Assembly (NCBI RefSeq): GCF_900104765.1
Contig: NZ_LT629737.1
Span: forward strand, 682,001 to 746,000
From: Gillisia sp. Hel1_33_143
Lineage (GTDB): Bacteria > Bacteroidota > Bacteroidia > Flavobacteriales > Flavobacteriaceae
Reading direction: 5' to 3'
Length of the DNA: 64,000 nt
The notes beneath the pieces were generated by a model, which was not told where the DNA came from, did no database searches, and saw only the letters and a list, made by a program, of their open reading frames with translations. Positions 8,783-17,115 of the stretch are shown here, in pieces; position 1 is the first letter of the stretch, and each line of letters begins with the position of its first letter. The position numbers and the translations under genes were made by a program.

Positions 8783-11700
8783 GAATGATAAGAGGTTATA
8801 GAATAATCATTGTGTTAACTACGGTATTTTTCACATTTTTAAGTTGTGAGAAAGATGTAGAAAATGAAATTGTTTTTAGTAAAGAAACGGCAGAAGTAAG
8901 TTACGAGGCATATAGTGATGATCCTTTGGTAACATTTCTGGTAGACCCAAAAGAGTCTACTAGTATGGATTATAAGAATAATCTTCAAAAAACACTTAAT
9001 TACTCTAAAATCCCATTTAGAGCCATTAGTCTGGAGAAATTTAATGCTGATCCAAATTTAGGAATTAACAATAAGGTAGTAGTAATTACTGAACCTCAGG
9101 AGCTAAGTGATAATGCTTATAATAAAATACTTCAATTTATAGATAATGGAGGAATGTTATTGCTACCAACTATTAGTGCCGGAGAAAAATTTGAGTTCTT
9201 AGCCGGAGTTCTGGCAAATACGAGTAGAATAACAAATACAGAAGCTAAAGGATATCTTTCCAAAGATGATATTCTCCCAGATTTCAAAAATAAAGCCTTT
9301 AAAATAGGAACCGTTCTTTATGGAATTTCTAGAGAGAATTTTTCTCCAAATATTAAAGTAATAGCTACCTCTAGTAATGATCTGGAGTATCCCGCTATTG
9401 TTCAAAACGATCTAGGAAACGGGAAAGTGATTTTAATGAACACTTCTCAAGCTTTTGAAAAACGAGATAGAGGTTTGTTATTTAGCATGCTCTTAAAAGG
9501 ATTGGAGGGAATGCCTTATTCTGTAGCCAACACCAAAAGTATTTTTTTAGACGATTTTCCAGCACCACTTTATGATATGGCCATGGAACCGGTACATTCT
9601 GAAATGAATGTTACTCAAGCCCAATTTTATACAGACCATTGGTGGCCAGATATGGTGGAATTAGGAGAAGAAGAAGGTCTTGTTTATTCTGCTTACGTAA
9701 GTTTTGATTATCGCAATCTTACGGTACCTCCTTTTACTTTTGAAGAATGGGAACAATCTAAAAAACGGGTGGAGGGAAAAAGTCTTTCCGCGTCAGATTG
9801 GCTTATGAATAAGATTAAGAAATCTAAACACGAGTTGGCTTTCCACGGGTACAACCACGTTTCTCTCTTAAAGAACGATTGGCCTAGTTATGACTTTATG
9901 GTGCTGGGATTAAAAGCAGCAAAAAAGAGATGGGAACTAAAAACCTATGGAAAACTTCCAGTAACTTATGTTCCACCTTCAAACAATATAGATAGCTTAG
10001 GATTTGCAGCTCTGGCTAAAGTTTTTCCTTCCATTAAATATAACGCAAGTTTATATTTAGGCGATTTCAAAGAAGGTGGAAATAGAGAATATGATTTAGA
10101 ACCTTATAATGATCATTTCTTCAATTTTCCACGAGTAACCAGTGGTTATGTTATGGATGTTGCTAATCAATACAATCAGCAAAATTTATATTTATACACC
10201 GGTATCTGGTCTCATTTTATCCATGCAGATGATATTTATCAAATTCCGGCAAACACCATAAATTACGAAGAGGTATACGAATTCAGGAATCAGGATAGAT
10301 TAGGCTGGAAAATATCTGAGGATGGCTCTGAAGGATTATTTCCTCGCTTTAAGTCTTATATCCATCAAACCAAAAGATTATATCCATTAATGAGATTTTT
10401 TGCAGTTAAGGATGCTGCTAAGATTGCCCAAGATTGGAGAAAATCCACTTATACTTATAGCTTTAATAAAGATGAAGTAAAAGTGAAATTAAGCATGGAG
10501 CAGACAAACTGGTGGTTTGTTTATGTAAGTTCCAAAAATAGCGCTTTAATGGAACAATCTTTTAAAAAGCGATCTTATGAATTTAGTAAAACAGCATTTC
10601 ATAAAGGTAGCCTCTACATGATAAAAACCCCTGCTGGAACTATAAGTGCTCCTCGAATTTTCGGTAAAAACAATAACTCTAACATCTCTTTAATAGAACA
10701 ATATGAGCAATACCTCTCTTTAGAAGAACTACCAGTACAGGCCAATTCTTCAGAAAACATCAAACAACTTAAAGCTAGTATTAAAAATTCCAATGCTTAT
10801 AATGAAAGTAATTGGACAGAACTGTTCCAATACTTAAGCTGGAATAATAGTCAGGCAGAGATCTGGCCTTTATTAAAAGAAAAATACGAGAATAGTAATA
10901 AAGGTCTTAGGTACATTTATTTAGCTGAAAAATTTGTAAAAGGTAGCGATTATCCGGATTTGCAAACTCGCAAATATTGGATGACGGAGAAAATAGCTAT
11001 TTCTAATGACCCAAAAACCAAAATGGACTATATAGGATATTTTGGGGAGCAAGACGAGGTTAAATTAAGTGCGGCTGAATTAAAACAGTTAATTAAAGAT
11101 GCAGATCCAGATAATAGAACCTCTTTTATAGAGATTTTAATTAAGCGCTATCCTAAAGAGGCTATGTCCATATTTAATGTGTCTGAACCTTGTGAAACTT
11201 ATAAAAACTCGGGAGAGATCATAAGCTGGTTCTATGCCGATCATAACAATTTTGAAAAAGCGATAGCCTGGTCTAATTGTTCAAATTCTATAGATAAAGT
11301 AACCATAGACCAGTGGTATCTTAAAACAACAGATGTTGAGAAGATAAAAGCACGAGATTATACTTTATATATAAATTGGTTATTGATTAATGAACCATCT
11401 AAAGCTACAGCAGCGCTTATAGATATAGACCCGTGCAGTCCTAACTATAAATCTATCGCATTAGATATTGCATACGCCTTCGGAAACCAGGGGAGTTATC
11501 GTAAGGCTATTGAATGGAGCAATTGTACTACAGAATTTCCGGTGCTTACTAAATTGTTCTGGCACGCACAATTGAAGCAAACTCAAGAAATAGAGGCGCT
11601 TTATGCCAATACAAAACCTTCAAATGAAAAATTTGATGAAATTCAAGCTTTTTTAGTTTCTTACTATATTTCCGAAAAGAATTACAAAAAAGCCTGGACG

Positions 11701-12741
11701 CTTACTAATACCATGGCAGCATCAGCCAAAAAAGAGGAGCTTAGAACACAATTCAATAAAGACGTGCTTTATCTAGATCGCAGTCTTCAAAAAGAACTTC
11801 TACTAGAAACACCAGAACTATTTGATGCACCTATTGCAGCATCTATAAGAAAGAAAATAAGAATAACAGAAAGCGATTTTATTCAGTTAAATGGAATTAT
11901 GGTGGCAGATAGGTTAGATCCTAACTATTATGAAGCCAAGCTGGGTTACGGACTTCGAGATCGTAAATACAATACACACATCTTTAGCGCAGTAAAAAAT
12001 CAGGCATACAGAGTGCCTGTGGTTAATGTTGATAAAGAAAATATAGACAGAGGTTTATATGGGTTGGATTATCAATTTCAAACTGCTATAAAACCAGGAA
12101 AATTTAATTATTCCGGAGGTGCGAGGTTGGAATTTGACACTGCAGACAATGTATATTATCACTTACGAGCTGGAGCTTCTATAAGTCATGACAGCCTTTA
12201 TAGCTCTGCAGCAGCATTTAGAAGGCCAGCATTAACTGGTGGGGCTTATGGATTAAAAATTTACCAAACTCAACTTAACATATACGAAGAACTAAGGATC
12301 AATAAGATCTTTAGGTCTACCTTATATTTAGAAGGAAATCATTATGATGATGATGGCACTGTAGATGCTACAGCAGCTTTGGCTTTTTACGGGAAGGTAT
12401 ACCAAAATGGAAGGTCTTCAATATCAGGTTTTACAGAAATTGCCGGTTTGTTAGGTAATAACGATAAAAGCAGCGGTTATCCATATTGGACATTAGAGGA
12501 AAGGCTATATGGAGGTATTGGTGCAGGATATTCTTTTAATATTCCTAAAAAAGACATTAATATAACATTAGATGCAGCTTACTTTCTAGACACTTTTTCT
12601 GATAACTTTCAGCGGTACCGAGGAAGTTTCAGCTACCCTTTTTATGATAAGCTCTATTTTAGCGGTAATCTGGAATTCTACACCTTGAAGAACTTTTATT
12701 CTAATAATTTTGGAATAGGGCTTAAATATTATTTAGATTAA
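8779..12741 (+). CDS. Deacetylase (DUF2194) fused to helical repeats and outer-membrane barrel (PelA-PelB-like fusion)
   Basis: A 1320-residue lipoprotein with signal and lipobox FLSC (Cys23). Residues 50-250 form an alpha/beta domain (glutamine-amidotransferase-like or PelA middle-domain-like). Residues 252-600 are a DUF2194 polysaccharide deacetylase with IFLDDFPAP (Asp258-Asp259) and HGYNH (His356, His360), giving the Asp-His-His metal site of CE4-type folds. About 690-1040 is TPR-like. About 1065-1320 is an amphipathic beta-barrel ending GIGLKYYLD. In Pseudomonas these functions are split between PelA and PelB. It overlaps the previous stop as GTGA; an ATG two codons later (8785) could equally be the start. 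It probably deacetylates the polymer and exports it across the outer membrane (inferred). Confidence 0.8.
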   Translation: MRMIRGYRIIIVLTTVFFTFLSCEKDVENEIVFSKETAEVSYEAYSDDPLVTFLVDPKESTSMDYKNNLQKTLNYSKIPFRAISLEKFNADPNLGINNKVVVITEPQELSDNAYNKILQFIDNGGMLLLPTISAGEKFEFLAGVLANTSRITNTEAKGYLSKDDILPDFKNKAFKIGTVLYGISRENFSPNIKVIATSSNDLEYPAIVQNDLGNGKVILMNTSQAFEKRDRGLLFSMLLKGLEGMPYSVANTKSIFLDDFPAPLYDMAMEPVHSEMNVTQAQFYTDHWWPDMVELGEEEGLVYSAYVSFDYRNLTVPPFTFEEWEQSKKRVEGKSLSASDWLMNKIKKSKHELAFHGYNHVSLLKNDWPSYDFMVLGLKAAKKRWELKTYGKLPVTYVPPSNNIDSLGFAALAKVFPSIKYNASLYLGDFKEGGNREYDLEPYNDHFFNFPRVTSGYVMDVANQYNQQNLYLYTGIWSHFIHADDIYQIPANTINYEEVYEFRNQDRLGWKISEDGSEGLFPRFKSYIHQTKRLYPLMRFFAVKDAAKIAQDWRKSTYTYSFNKDEVKVKLSMEQTNWWFVYVSSKNSALMEQSFKKRSYEFSKTAFHKGSLYMIKTPAGTISAPRIFGKNNNSNISLIEQYEQYLSLEELPVQANSSENIKQLKASIKNSNAYNESNWTELFQYLSWNNSQAEIWPLLKEKYENSNKGLRYIYLAEKFVKGSDYPDLQTRKYWMTEKIAISNDPKTKMDYIGYFGEQDEVKLSAAELKQLIKDADPDNRTSFIEILIKRYPKEAMSIFNVSEPCETYKNSGEIISWFYADHNNFEKAIAWSNCSNSIDKVTIDQWYLKTTDVEKIKARDYTLYINWLLINEPSKATAALIDIDPCSPNYKSIALDIAYAFGNQGSYRKAIEWSNCTTEFPVLTKLFWHAQLKQTQEIEALYANTKPSNEKFDEIQAFLVSYYISEKNYKKAWTLTNTMAASAKKEELRTQFNKDVLYLDRSLQKELLLETPELFDAPIAASIRKKIRITESDFIQLNGIMVADRLDPNYYEAKLGYGLRDRKYNTHIFSAVKNQAYRVPVVNVDKENIDRGLYGLDYQFQTAIKPGKFNYSGGARLEFDTADNVYYHLRAGASISHDSLYSSAAAFRRPALTGGAYGLKIYQTQLNIYEELRINKIFRSTLYLEGNHYDDDGTVDATAALAFYGKVYQNGRSSISGFTEIAGLLGNNDKSSGYPYWTLEERLYGGIGAGYSFNIPKKDINITLDAAYFLDTFSDNFQRYRGSFSYPFYDKLYFSGNLEFYTLKNFYSNNFGIGLKYYLD

Positions 12742-12756
12742 GAGAACGCATAAAGT

Positions 12757-13149
12757 ATGAACAGAATAGATCTACCATACCATCTAATAATTCCTGCTCT
12801 TATTGCTGTATTTGCCCTTCTTGCTATATCCTACAAAAGAAAGAGCATGTTCTTTAGTGGAAAGCGCAAGTGGTTATGGATTGGTTTAACCGTGTTCTTT
12901 AGTTTCTATTTAATAATAGTTGGTGCAGCCGCATATTCTGATATTTCGTTGAAACTCACTTTGCTTGAATTTGATTTGAATGGGGATAATTTTTTTAGCG
13001 GGACTGAAATTACACCTCAGCAAAAGATCGCTATGCAAAAGGTAAGTTCTGATACCGCAAGAAACTTTTCTGTTATTACCGGTTTTATTATTTCAGGAAT
13101 TTTGGCTTTTGTAGTATTTCTAATTGGTAAAACCTCTGAAAGATTATAG
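12757..13149 (+). CDS. Small membrane protein with EF-hand-like loop
   Basis: A 130-residue protein with three predicted helices (about 8-23, 35-57, 103-123). Between helices 2 and 3 lies DLNGDNFFSGTE (about 73-84), which fits an EF-hand loop with acidic or Asn ligands at positions 1, 3, 5 and Glu at 12. Topology places this calcium-type loop on one side of the membrane next to the exporter genes. The 15-bp gap after the barrel fusion gene suggests it is the last gene of the Pel-like operon. Function unknown; calcium binding is an inference from the loop. Confidence 0.65.
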   Translation: MNRIDLPYHLIIPALIAVFALLAISYKRKSMFFSGKRKWLWIGLTVFFSFYLIIVGAAAYSDISLKLTLLEFDLNGDNFFSGTEITPQQKIAMQKVSSDTARNFSVITGFIISGILAFVVFLIGKTSERL

Positions 13150-13227
13150 AAAAAAAGAACAATTCAGAACTTAGGGTAGCTCTCGGAAATCTATAAATTA
13201 TCAGAATTCTTAACTATAGCAACCCTA

Positions 13228-14259
13228 TTAGTCCTTTTTTTGAATTAGATACGCAAAAGCCTCCATACCCTTAGTATGATCAAAAATTACTTTGAGAACA
13301 CCTATAATTGGTAAGGCTATAATGGCACCTACAATTCCCCATAATGCAGAGAATAGAATAACACCAAAAACGGTGATAAATGGATTTAAATTCGTTTCAT
13401 CTCCAATAATCCAAGGTGTAAGTATATAATTTTCTAATAATTGAGCAGCAGCAATTACGGCTATCACAATAAGTGCAGGAGTTGCACCAGCATATAGAAA
13501 TGACAATAATACTGCAACACCACCTCCTATTATATTTCCAACATATGGAATGATAGAAAACAAAGACGCAAAAAGTGCTAAGAACAGCGCATATGGAACA
13601 GAACCTAAAATAAACCCTAAATAATAGATCCCAAATAAAAGAATCATGATTTTTCCTTTTCCGAAAAGATAACTTGTAATTATTTTTGATGAGTTGCTAA
13701 GAAGAGATCCCATAGCTTCAGAATTAGAGGTCAATTTTTTAAAAAAGCGGATAAACATGACCTTTTGCATTAATAGAAGAACTATATAGATGAAGATTAC
13801 AAAAGATTGTGAAAGAAGATTAATAATAGAAGATAGAAATACTCCGGCAACACTTTCCATTTTTTGAACTAGCCTCTTATTATTGTCTATATAATCTTTA
13901 TAATCCCAATTTAAATTCTGATTTGCCCACTGTGAAAGATCATTTAATTTACCGGTGGCCTTTTCTTTAATTGTTGGCCAATCTCCAGCCATGGTATTGA
14001 TCTGAGAACCTATTAGCCATGTGAATAGAAAAAATATTACTAGCATTAAAATTACAGAGAGTGTTATAGCCAACCAATTTGGTACTCCCCACTTTTTCAT
14101 TTTCTTGGCAGGTTTATCTAAAAGAACTGCAATAATAGCTGCTATAAAAAGAGGAAGTAGAAGGCTGGAACCTATGTAAAGTATTGCAGAGATGCTTCCA
14201 AATATAAGTATTGCTTTAATTAGATAGCTGCCAGAAATACTTATTTTAGAATTACTCAT
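13228..14259 (-). CDS. AI-2E family transporter
   Basis: A 343-residue membrane protein of the AI-2E (YdiK/PerM-like) family. It has the usual N-terminal pair of helices (about 12-60), a third helix at 63-85, a soluble segment (90-150), and a C-terminal helix block with FSIIPYVGNIIGGGVAVLLS, ENYILTPWIIG and NPFITVFGVILFSALWGIVG, the family's signatures. Members range from autoinducer-2 exporters to Na+/H+ antiporters, so the substrate is not known. It is convergent with the Pel-like operon, with 78 bp between them. Confidence 0.85.
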   Translation of the reverse strand: MSNSKISISGSYLIKAILIFGSISAILYIGSSLLLPLFIAAIIAVLLDKPAKKMKKWGVPNWLAITLSVILMLVIFFLFTWLIGSQINTMAGDWPTIKEKATGKLNDLSQWANQNLNWDYKDYIDNNKRLVQKMESVAGVFLSSIINLLSQSFVIFIYIVLLLMQKVMFIRFFKKLTSNSEAMGSLLSNSSKIITSYLFGKGKIMILLFGIYYLGFILGSVPYALFLALFASLFSIIPYVGNIIGGGVAVLLSFLYAGATPALIVIAVIAAAQLLENYILTPWIIGDETNLNPFITVFGVILFSALWGIVGAIIALPIIGVLKVIFDHTKGMEAFAYLIQKKD

Positions 14260-14513
14260 ATGATGAATTTTGAAATGGAAGACTTAATTTGATCTTCATT
14301 CTTAAATGTAAATTTAGCCGATTTTTTTAATCTAGACTCCTAGGTGTTTTGTTAAATCTAAAAGCATTGCGCTCTCCTTGAAATTCACAAAAGCACTTTA
14401 ATTAAAAACGAATAATTTTGTATAAGGATAAGGAAATTTTAGAGTTTTTGAGGAGCTAAATTTTATTAAATTAGTGAACGATGCCTCGATCTAACTAAAG
14501 AAGTCTACAAAAC

Positions 14514-16082
14514 ATGGATACAGAATATGATTATGTAATAGTTGGTAGTGGTTTTGGAGGTTCTGTAAGTGCTCTTAGATTATCAGAAAAAGGTTATAAG
14601 GTTCTGGTAATAGAAAAAGGAAAATGGTTTAAAGCAAAAGATTTCCCTAAAACCAATTGGAATTTTAGAAGATGGCTTTGGATGCCGAAATTAAAATTTT
14701 TCGGTATTATGAAACTATCAATCTTTAGACATATTGCAATTATTTCTGGTACTGGTGTAGGCGGTGGATCTTTGGTTTACGCCAATACCTTACCAACTCC
14801 CAAAACAGCGTTCTTTAATTCTGGAAGCTGGAAAGATCTAGAAGCGTGGGAACATACATTAAAACCTTTTTACCAGGAGGCACTTAAAATGTTAGGTGCA
14901 GCACAAAATCCAAAATTATTTGATGGCGATCTTGGGCTCCAAAAAGTTGCAGAAGATCTAGATATCAAAGAAAATTTTGAAGCTACGCGAGTTGCAGTAT
15001 TCTTCGGAAAACCAAATATTACCCAAAAAGACCCCTACTTTAATGGCGAAGGGCCAGATAGGTCTGGTTGTACCTTTTGCGGTGCATGCATGACGGGCTG
15101 CAGATATAATGCAAAGAACACCTTAGATATGAATTACCTTTATCTAGCTCAAAAAAACGGAGCAGAGATCATAGCAGAAAATGAGGTTATAGATGTGCAA
15201 TCGATCCATGCCAAAGATGGTTCAGAAGGATATGAGGTTTTAACAAGAAGTAGCACTAAATGGCTGAATCAGAATAGAAAGATCACCACAAAGGGGGTAA
15301 TCTTTTCTGGAGGAGTTCTTGGAACTGTGAAATTGCTGCTAAAACTAAAAAAGAAATCGCTACAGCTACTATCTAATAAAGTAGGTGAAGATATAAGAAG
15401 TAACAATGAAACATTAATAAGTGTATCTGGGTTGAATAAGGAAAAGAATTATTCTAGAGGTGTGGCAATAGGAAGTATTTTAAATACAGATGAGAATAGT
15501 CATCTAGAGATCTGTAGGTACGGAGAAGGATCAGACGCATGGAAGCTAGCACATTTACCTTACGTAACCGGTTCTAATGTAGCTTCCCGTATTTTCAAAA
15601 CGCTGGTAAAACTCTTTAAAAATCCTATAGACTATTTTAAGATATATTTCGTGAACGGTTGGTCTAAGAATACCGTTGTGCTACTTTTTATGCAAACTTT
15701 AGATAGCACTCTAAAATTTAAAAGAAATATTTTTGGGCATATGTATTCTACGGTAAGTACCGGGAAGGCTCCTACTCCATTCATTCCGGAATCTATACAA
15801 CTAGCAAAGGCGTATCGCAAAGCAATAAATGGAGTTAGTACATCCTTCGCTTTAGCAACATTAGCAGGTATACCATCTACTGCACATATATTAGGGGGTG
15901 CCGTTATGGGAGAAAATATAGATACAGGTGTTATAGATAAACATAATAAGGTTTTTGGTTATAAGAATATGTTTGTAATAGATGGCGCCATGATCTCATC
16001 TAATCCAGGAGTGAATCCTTCACTAACCATCACAGCAATAGCAGAGCATGCTATGGACCAAATTCCTGCAAAGACTCTTTAA
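14514..16082 (+). CDS. GMC-type FAD oxidoreductase (cholesterol-oxidase-like)
   Basis: A 522-residue flavoprotein. The N-terminal FAD dinucleotide motif is VGSGFGGSVSALRL (about 10-23), followed by SGTGVGGGSLVYANTLP (about 79-95), which is typical of ChoD-like GMC enzymes. A four-Cys segment CTFCGACMTGCRYNAKNTL (about 189-207) is characteristic of this subgroup and may form a metal or disulfide site. The C-terminus has AHILGGAVMG and VIDGAMISSNPGVNPSLTI, the substrate/FAD-binding end. Substrate (sterol, polyol or other alcohol) cannot be told. It is monocistronic, followed by a hairpin at 16104. Confidence 0.8.
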   Translation: MDTEYDYVIVGSGFGGSVSALRLSEKGYKVLVIEKGKWFKAKDFPKTNWNFRRWLWMPKLKFFGIMKLSIFRHIAIISGTGVGGGSLVYANTLPTPKTAFFNSGSWKDLEAWEHTLKPFYQEALKMLGAAQNPKLFDGDLGLQKVAEDLDIKENFEATRVAVFFGKPNITQKDPYFNGEGPDRSGCTFCGACMTGCRYNAKNTLDMNYLYLAQKNGAEIIAENEVIDVQSIHAKDGSEGYEVLTRSSTKWLNQNRKITTKGVIFSGGVLGTVKLLLKLKKKSLQLLSNKVGEDIRSNNETLISVSGLNKEKNYSRGVAIGSILNTDENSHLEICRYGEGSDAWKLAHLPYVTGSNVASRIFKTLVKLFKNPIDYFKIYFVNGWSKNTVVLLFMQTLDSTLKFKRNIFGHMYSTVSTGKAPTPFIPESIQLAKAYRKAINGVSTSFALATLAGIPSTAHILGGAVMGENIDTGVIDKHNKVFGYKNMFVIDGAMISSNPGVNPSLTITAIAEHAMDQIPAKTL

Positions 16083-16103
16083 CTAACACTCTCATTTTGT
16101 AAG

Positions 16104-16141
16104 CTAGAATTTTGAAAAAGGCTAAATACCTTTAATTCTAG
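16104..16141 (+). terminator. Hairpin after the GMC oxidoreductase gene
   Basis: CTAGAATT (16104-16111) pairs with AATTCTAG (16134-16141), with an inner AAAGG/CCTTT pairing. No clear T run follows, so this may be a weak terminator or an RNA-stabilising 3' structure. Confidence 0.4.
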
Positions 16142-16347
16142 TAGATAATAAATCCTGTTACAACAAAAAAATTATATTTAAGAAAGTATTTTACTCAATA
16201 CTCCTATCCTCAAAACATAATAGCTAGTTTCTTTAACACACTTATGTTAAAGATTGTTATCAAAAAACATAATTTTCTTCTAATACTGTAATTTTATATT
16301 AAGAGGAAAATTTCCTCCTTATTTATAATTAATTAAAAAATATTAAT

Positions 16348-16473
16348 ATGAAAACTCCTAATTACGAAAACCAACAAGGAAAGCACCCAATCCCACATGC
16401 TGAAGGAATTTTAGACGACGCAAAAAGTGTTGAAGAAAAAAGAAATGAGGATAAAAATAAAGACAAGAAATAA
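16348..16473 (+). CDS. Very small charged hydrophilic protein (41 aa)
   Basis: A 41-residue frame from ATG 16348 to TAA 16473: rich in Lys, Glu, Asp and Asn, with no hydrophobic stretch, a GKHPIPHAEG centre and a KNKDKK tail. The composition suggests an intrinsically disordered stress-type protein. It starts 30 bp after GAGGAAA-A-TTTCCTC (16303-16317), a short palindrome that may be an operator. A similar but not identical small gene follows at 16644. Function unknown. The support is the clean frame, good AT-rich spacing and the tandem neighbour of like composition. Confidence 0.5.
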   Translation: MKTPNYENQQGKHPIPHAEGILDDAKSVEEKRNEDKNKDKK

Positions 16474-16643
16474 ATTGTTTTTTAAGGATCGAACAGTAAT
16501 TATATAATAATCATACACGATCTATTTGAAGTAATTACTAGCATAAATACATTAAAACAATTTGAGTAAATCCCGCTGTTGAAAAAAGTACTATTTACTA
16601 TTTCCTAGCTGGGCGATAAATTCAAAAACATAAACTTAAAATT

Positions 16644-16793
16644 ATGAGTCAGCAAAATCCAAATCCAGAGAAAACGAGTAAGAAAGAGCAAGCTATTAAT
16701 CATGAGGCAACTCAAGGAGCAAAGATTAATCATCAGGTAAAAGATAAAAAAGAACACACAGCTCCAAGAGACAATTTATCTTCAAAATCATGA
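16644..16793 (+). CDS. Very small charged hydrophilic protein (49 aa)
   Basis: A 49-residue frame from ATG 16644 to TGA 16793. It is rich in Gln, Asn, Lys, Glu and His, with two INH repeats (QAINHE and KINHQV) and no membrane segment, so probably disordered and soluble. A strong intrinsic terminator begins 13 bp after the stop, which argues that this short frame is a real transcribed gene. It lies 170 bp after the 41-residue gene of similar character. Function unknown. Confidence 0.6.
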   Translation: MSQQNPNPEKTSKKEQAINHEATQGAKINHQVKDKKEHTAPRDNLSSKS

Positions 16794-16805
16794 TAACATT
16801 AATAT

Positions 16806-16850
16806 AAGGATATTTAGAATCAACATTTTCTAAATATCCTTTTTCTTTTT
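16806..16850 (+). terminator. Strong intrinsic terminator
   Basis: A perfect 14-bp stem (16806-16819 with 16828-16841), an 8-nt loop and a T-rich run (TTTTCTTTTTT) close the small-protein gene at 16644-16793. Confidence 0.85.
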
Positions 16851-17115
16851 TAGACTATTACTTCCCATTCCATATTTTTCCAAGCATTCTTCGCTTTATT
16901 TCCTCTTCAGCATCTTTTAGCTACCGTTAATTAAAGACGAGATCAATATTTAACAATTATTAGATCTAAAAATTAGACATATAAGCTGCAACATTCAATA
17001 AAATAAGGACTTCACAATACTTCCAACAGGCAATAGCCCTTCTAAATATTATCATTTTCAAGTTATAAGCAGACATTAGAATGAGATATCTTTAATTACC
17101 AATTACAAAGAGCTC
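16851..17115. other. Intergenic spacer without visible gene
   Basis: AT-rich stretch between the terminator and the next flavoprotein gene. No open frame of note, no palindrome matching the other operators of the window, and no confident promoter box was seen. Confidence 0.5.

Noticed and set aside
16303-16317. GAGGAAA-A-TTTCCTC palindrome as a terminator hairpin
   Set aside because: A one-base centre cannot form a loop and no T run follows; at most it is an operator, noted with the small gene.
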